Below are positions 61,129 through 64,000 of a stretch of DNA of 64,000 nt, in pieces. The stretch is from Pseudomonadota bacterium. Its GTDB lineage: Bacteria; Pseudomonadota; Gammaproteobacteria; Xanthomonadales; Rhodanobacteraceae. Positions within the stretch are counted from its first letter, which is position 1. Every line of letters begins with the position of its first letter. Location: contig JAKAWV010000001.1 in assembly GCA_021827205.1 (NCBI GenBank), positions 348,159 through 412,158 on the forward strand. Direction: 5' to 3'. The translations under genes and the position numbers were made by a program. The notes under the pieces were generated by a model. It was given only the letters and a program-made list of their open reading frames with translations, was not told the DNA's origin and did no database searches.

Positions 61129-62421
61129 TCATGCCGCGGCCTTGGCCACGATGCGGAACGACTCGCGTGCAGCCTGCAAAGTGGTCTCGATTTCATTCTC
61201 GCCATGCGCGGCCGAGATGAAACCCGCCTCGAACGCGCTGGGCGCCAGGTACACGCCGCGCTCCAGCATGGCGTGGAAGAAGCACCGGAATGCCGCGACA
61301 TCGCAGGCTGTCGCCTGCGCGTAGCTGCGCACCGGGCCGACGCTGAAAAACAGACCGAACATGCCCGGCACATGATTGGTGGTGAATGCCACGCCGGCCG
61401 CGCTCGCGGCCTGCTCCAGCCCTGCGCACAGCATCGCGGTGCGCTGCTCCAGCGCAGCATGGAAACCGGGTGCGGAAACCAGCTCCAGCATCGCCAGCCC
61501 CGCGGCCATCGCCACCGGATTGCCGCTGAGCGTGCCGGCCTGATAGATCGGCCCGGCCGGCGCGATCTGCTGCATCAGGTCGCGACGTCCGCCGTAGGCA
61601 CCCACCGGCATGCCGCCGCCGATGATCTTGCCCAGCGTGGTGAGATCGGGCGTGATGCCGTACAACTGCTGTGCACCTCCGGGCGCGACGCGAAAGCCGG
61701 TCATCACTTCATCTAAAATCAGCACTGCGCCGTGTGCACTGCATAGCTCGCGCAGCGCTTCGAGAAATCCTGCGCACGGCGGGATGCAGTTCATGTTGCC
61801 GGCGATGGGCTCGACGATCACGCAGGCGATTTGATCCCCGCGCTCGGCGAACAGCACGCGTGCTGCCGGAATGTCGTTATAGGGCAGCGTGAGTGTGAGA
61901 TCGGCCAGTGCCTTGGGCACGCCCGGCGAATCCGGCACGCCGAGTGTCAGCGCGCCCGAGCCGGCTTTCACCAGAAACGCATCGCCGTGACCGTGGTAGC
62001 AGCCCTCGAACTTGACGATGGTGTCGCGCCCAGTGGTGCCACGCGCCAGCCGGATCGCGGCCATGGTCGCTTCGGTACCCGAGTTGACCATGCGCAGCAT
62101 CTCGATCGACGGCACCAGGCGCATGATGGCCTCGGCCATGCTGACCTCGGCCGGACACGGTGTGCCGAATGACAGCCCATCCTGGATCGCGCGTTGTACC
62201 GCGGCGCGTACGTGCACGTGGTTGTGGCCGGCGATCATCGGCCCCCACGAGCCGACGTAGTCGAGGTAGCGCTTGCCCTCGACATCCCACAGATAGGCAC
62301 CCTCCGCGCGCGCGGTGAAAAACGGCTCGCCGCCCACTGACTTGAACGCGCGCACCGGCGAGTTGACGCCGCCGGGCAACCGTTCGCTGGCGTGTTGAAA
62401 CAGTTCGTGATTGCTGCTCAT
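61129..62421 (-). CDS. hemL: glutamate-1-semialdehyde 2,1-aminomutase
   Basis: 430-residue class III PLP enzyme that makes 5-aminolevulinate from glutamate 1-semialdehyde in tetrapyrrole synthesis. It begins [22 protein letters not shown], has [29 protein letters not shown] near 115, [13 protein letters not shown] near 243 and the PLP lysine in [14 protein letters not shown] near 265. It is family length (about 427). It overlaps thiE as ATGA, and with rubredoxin next to thiE on the other strand this is the conserved gammaproteobacterial neighbourhood. Reverse strand relative to most of the window. Confidence 0.95.
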   Translation of the reverse strand: MSSNHELFQHASERLPGGVNSPVRAFKSVGGEPFFTARAEGAYLWDVEGKRYLDYVGSWGPMIAGHNHVHVRAAVQRAIQDGLSFGTPCPAEVSMAEAIMRLVPSIEMLRMVNSGTEATMAAIRLARGTTGRDTIVKFEGCYHGHGDAFLVKAGSGALTLGVPDSPGVPKALADLTLTLPYNDIPAARVLFAERGDQIACVIVEPIAGNMNCIPPCAGFLEALRELCSAHGAVLILDEVMTGFRVAPGGAQQLYGITPDLTTLGKIIGGGMPVGAYGGRRDLMQQIAPAGPIYQAGTLSGNPVAMAAGLAMLELVSAPGFHAALEQRTAMLCAGLEQAASAAGVAFTTNHVPGMFGLFFSVGPVRSYAQATACDVAAFRCFFHAMLERGVYLAPSAFEAGFISAAHGENEIETTLQAARESFRIVAKAAA

Positions 62422-63059
62422 GGCTTGGGCATCGATGAAATGAACAATTCGCTGTAGCGGCGCGCAGCGACTTCGCTGTCAGGCGCGGCAAACACGCCCG
62501 AAATCACGGCGAGAAAATCCGCGCCAGCCGCGATCAATGCTGCGCCATTGTCGGGCGTGATGCCGCCGATCGCTACCAGCGGCAAGCCGAGGTCGCGCGC
62601 ATCGCGCAGCAGTTGCGGATGCGCGCGCCGCGCCTGCGGTTTGCTTGGCGACGAGTAAAACGCGCCAAAAGCGAGGTAATCCGCGCCTTGCGCCGTGGCT
62701 GCGCGCGCGCGCGCAAGATCGTCGTAGCACGACACGCCGATGATGACCTGCTTGCCCAGCGTGCGGCGCGCGCTCAGCAAGCCGGTATCGTGCTTGCCGA
62801 GGTGTACGCCATGAGCGCCCACTGCTTGCGTCAAGTCGACATCGTCATTGATGACGCACAGCGCCGCGTGCGCGTTGCAGATTTCCACCAGTGCCGCGGC
62901 CTCGGCCTGGCGCCGCGTCGCATCGCCGGACTTGTCTCGATATTGCAGCACGGTCGCGCCACCGCGCAGCGCGGCAACAGCACGCGCCAGCAGATCGGCG
63001 TGCGTGCCATCGGTGATCGCGTACAAGCCGCGTCGGCCCGCCAGTAGCGCTGGCGTCAT
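62418..63059 (-). CDS. thiE: thiamine-phosphate synthase
   Basis: 213 residues of the TIM-barrel TMP synthase. It has [20 protein letters not shown] near the start, [14 protein letters not shown] with the phosphate loop near 37-50, [10 protein letters not shown] near 86, [11 protein letters not shown] near 131 and [21 protein letters not shown] near 164. It couples the pyrimidine and thiazole halves of thiamine. The end overlaps the hemL start (ATGA), so the two are co-translated. The gene faces the rubredoxin gene over a short 75-bp divergent region. Confidence 0.93.
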   Translation of the reverse strand: MTPALLAGRRGLYAITDGTHADLLARAVAALRGGATVLQYRDKSGDATRRQAEAAALVEICNAHAALCVINDDVDLTQAVGAHGVHLGKHDTGLLSARRTLGKQVIIGVSCYDDLARARAATAQGADYLAFGAFYSSPSKPQARRAHPQLLRDARDLGLPLVAIGGITPDNGAALIAAGADFLAVISGVFAAPDSEVAARRYSELFISSMPKP

Positions 63060-63134
63060 GCGCGCATGCTGGGCATGGAGACGCGCCGAAGTTCTGCGAC
63101 AATCGCCCGTTCGCCATCAACCACTGCCCCGATC

Positions 63135-63314
63135 ATGTCCGCAACTCCGCGCAAGTTCATGTGTGTCGTCTGTGGCTACGTCTACGACGAGGCGCTAGGC
63201 ATTCCCGAGGAGGGCATCGAGCCCGGCACGCGCTTCGAGGACATTCCAGACGCATGGACTTGCCCCGACTGCGGGGCTACCAAGGCCGACTTCGAGCTTG
63301 TAGAAATCGACTGA
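63135..63314 (+). CDS. rubredoxin
   Basis: 59 residues with the four iron ligands in two pairs: [10 protein letters not shown] at residues 9-18 and [11 protein letters not shown] near 42-52. It binds one Fe in an FeS4 site and carries electrons, for example to alkane hydroxylases or in oxidative-stress defence. It ends FELVEID as is usual. ATG 63135 was chosen because the first CxxC pair then falls at residues 9 and 12; the open frame to 63066 is rejected. It is divergent from thiE-hemL in the usual arrangement. Confidence 0.96.
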   Translation: MSATPRKFMCVVCGYVYDEALGIPEEGIEPGTRFEDIPDAWTCPDCGATKADFELVEID

Positions 63315-63341
63315 GCAAGGCCGCGCTGCGCACCCGTGCCA

Positions 63342-63833
63342 TCACTGCACCGTGCCGTAGCGGCCCTCGACACGCAACTGCGCGCCTTCGCGTACGCCAA
63401 GGCGCTGCGCGGTGCCCGCGGCCAGTTCCAGCACGTACCGCGCCGGTTTGTTGCTCGGATAAACCTTGCACGGATCAGCGGTGCAGGGCAGCGCGTCGAG
63501 CTGCATCGCCACCAGCTTGTGCCGCGCATCGAAAAACAGAATATCCAGCGGAATCTTGGTGTTCTTCATCCAGAACCAGCGTGGCTCGGCGTGCTGGAAT
63601 ACAAACAGCATCGCGCTGTCGGCAGGCATCGTGGTGCGATCCATCAAACCGTAGGCGCGGCTTTCGTTCGTCGTCGCAACTTGCGTGGTGAAGCGCGTGT
63701 GCGCCAACGTCACCGTGACCACGGGCAGCGGCTTGCGTGGCGGTGAAAGTTTTTCCTGCGCCTGCGCCAGCGGCCCTGCTGCCACCAGCGTCATGGTGGC
63801 GATCAGGGCCAACATCATGTGCGTGCGATTCAT
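63342..63833 (-). CDS. DUF192 secreted protein
   Basis: 163 residues with a signal peptide (hydrophobic stretch at 6-22, cut near AQAQE). The mature domain has ESRAYGLMDRTTMPADSAMLFVF near 58-80, FWMKNTKIPLDILFFD near 87-102 and ARYVLELAAGTAQRLGVREG. These are the core motifs of the small DUF192/YcfL-type beta-barrel family, whose function is not known. Two cysteines near 115-121 could form a disulfide. Convergent with rubredoxin. The remaining bases to the end of the window (63834-64000) hold no gene. Confidence 0.87.
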   Translation of the reverse strand: MNRTHMMLALIATMTLVAAGPLAQAQEKLSPPRKPLPVVTVTLAHTRFTTQVATTNESRAYGLMDRTTMPADSAMLFVFQHAEPRWFWMKNTKIPLDILFFDARHKLVAMQLDALPCTADPCKVYPSNKPARYVLELAAGTAQRLGVREGAQLRVEGRYGTVQ

Positions 63834-64000
63834 GGGTGAACTCCGTGCATCTATGCGAGCCGGGAGTCTATGCCGCGTTGTGCAGTTATTGCCAGCGGCG
63901 GTGAGTGTGCTGGTTCCGCGGGTGGGTTGTGGAGGCTGTGGGGCGGGTGGGGTGCGCGGTTTTGAGCGGGGCGTGGCCGGTGAAGCGCGGCGGGAGGTGG

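Overview
The window is GC-rich DNA (roughly two-thirds G+C by eye) from a gammaproteobacterium, most likely of the Xanthomonadales/Lysobacterales (Rhodanobacteraceae or Xanthomonadaceae). This rests on gene content: a PPi-dependent phosphofructokinase next to adk and mpl, a D-rhamnose type O-antigen locus with gmd, rmd, wzm and wzt, a TonB receptor in a sugar locus, and intergenic repeat sequences of a kind I recall from that group. No rRNA, tRNA, insertion sequence, phage or CRISPR array was recognised.

Layout. (1) 1-16.1 kb is a surface-polysaccharide (O-antigen/LPS) locus. It holds glycosyltransferases, the hddA-gmhA-hddC operon for GDP-D-glycero-alpha-D-manno-heptose, a small lipoprotein, a zinc-ribbon methyltransferase, a GT-C type membrane protein, a GT2, a WbsX/RgpF fusion, the Wzm/Wzt exporter, and gmd plus rmd for GDP-D-rhamnose. 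Between about 10.0 and 13.9 kb it is interrupted by toxin-antitoxin modules, one of them broken, and by three degraded copies of the same coding tail. (2) 16.2-21.3 kb is a decaying accessory stretch: an unknown protein, a HicA-like pseudogene, an alpha/beta hydrolase, a truncated hsdR joined to a DUF1016 remnant, and a HicA remnant. (3) 21.2-26.5 kb is core: DegV, a lipoprotein, pfp, adk and mpl; mpl carries an in-frame insertion that looks like an intergenic repeat. (4) 26.5-38.8 kb is a carbohydrate-utilisation locus: a LacI regulator divergent from a GH65 phosphorylase/beta-phosphoglucomutase fusion, a TonB receptor, a periplasmic GH65, an MFS transporter and a GH39 enzyme. A 28-bp perfect palindrome lies over the predicted promoter. 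(5) 38.8-50.5 kb holds two ABC export systems and ordinary metabolic genes (Lon-like domain, two SDRs, glyoxalase I, a Cys/Met PLP enzyme, ArgD, an S9 peptidase) plus an 11-copy 7-bp tandem array. (6) 50.7-58.9 kb is a run of small stress or detoxification-type genes (YCII/DGPF, VOC, DHFR-like, SRPBCC, DoxX, DUF1801, DUF1428) ending in an ECF42-type sigma factor. Two promoter-like sites with identical 17-bp spacing match the ECF42 pattern. (7) 59.0-64.0 kb is core: ggt, hemL, thiE, rubredoxin and a DUF192 protein.

How the genes fit together. In region 1, GDP-D-rhamnose and GDP-heptose precursors feed the glycosyltransferases, and Wzm/Wzt exports the chain. In region 4 an oligosaccharide would enter by the TonB receptor, be trimmed by the periplasmic GH65 and GH39, cross the inner membrane by the MFS carrier, and be phosphorolysed and isomerised to glucose 6-phosphate by the fusion enzyme; LacI would hold the operon off. 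In region 6 the sigma factor probably drives the YCII and VOC genes. These pathway statements are inferences from family and context.
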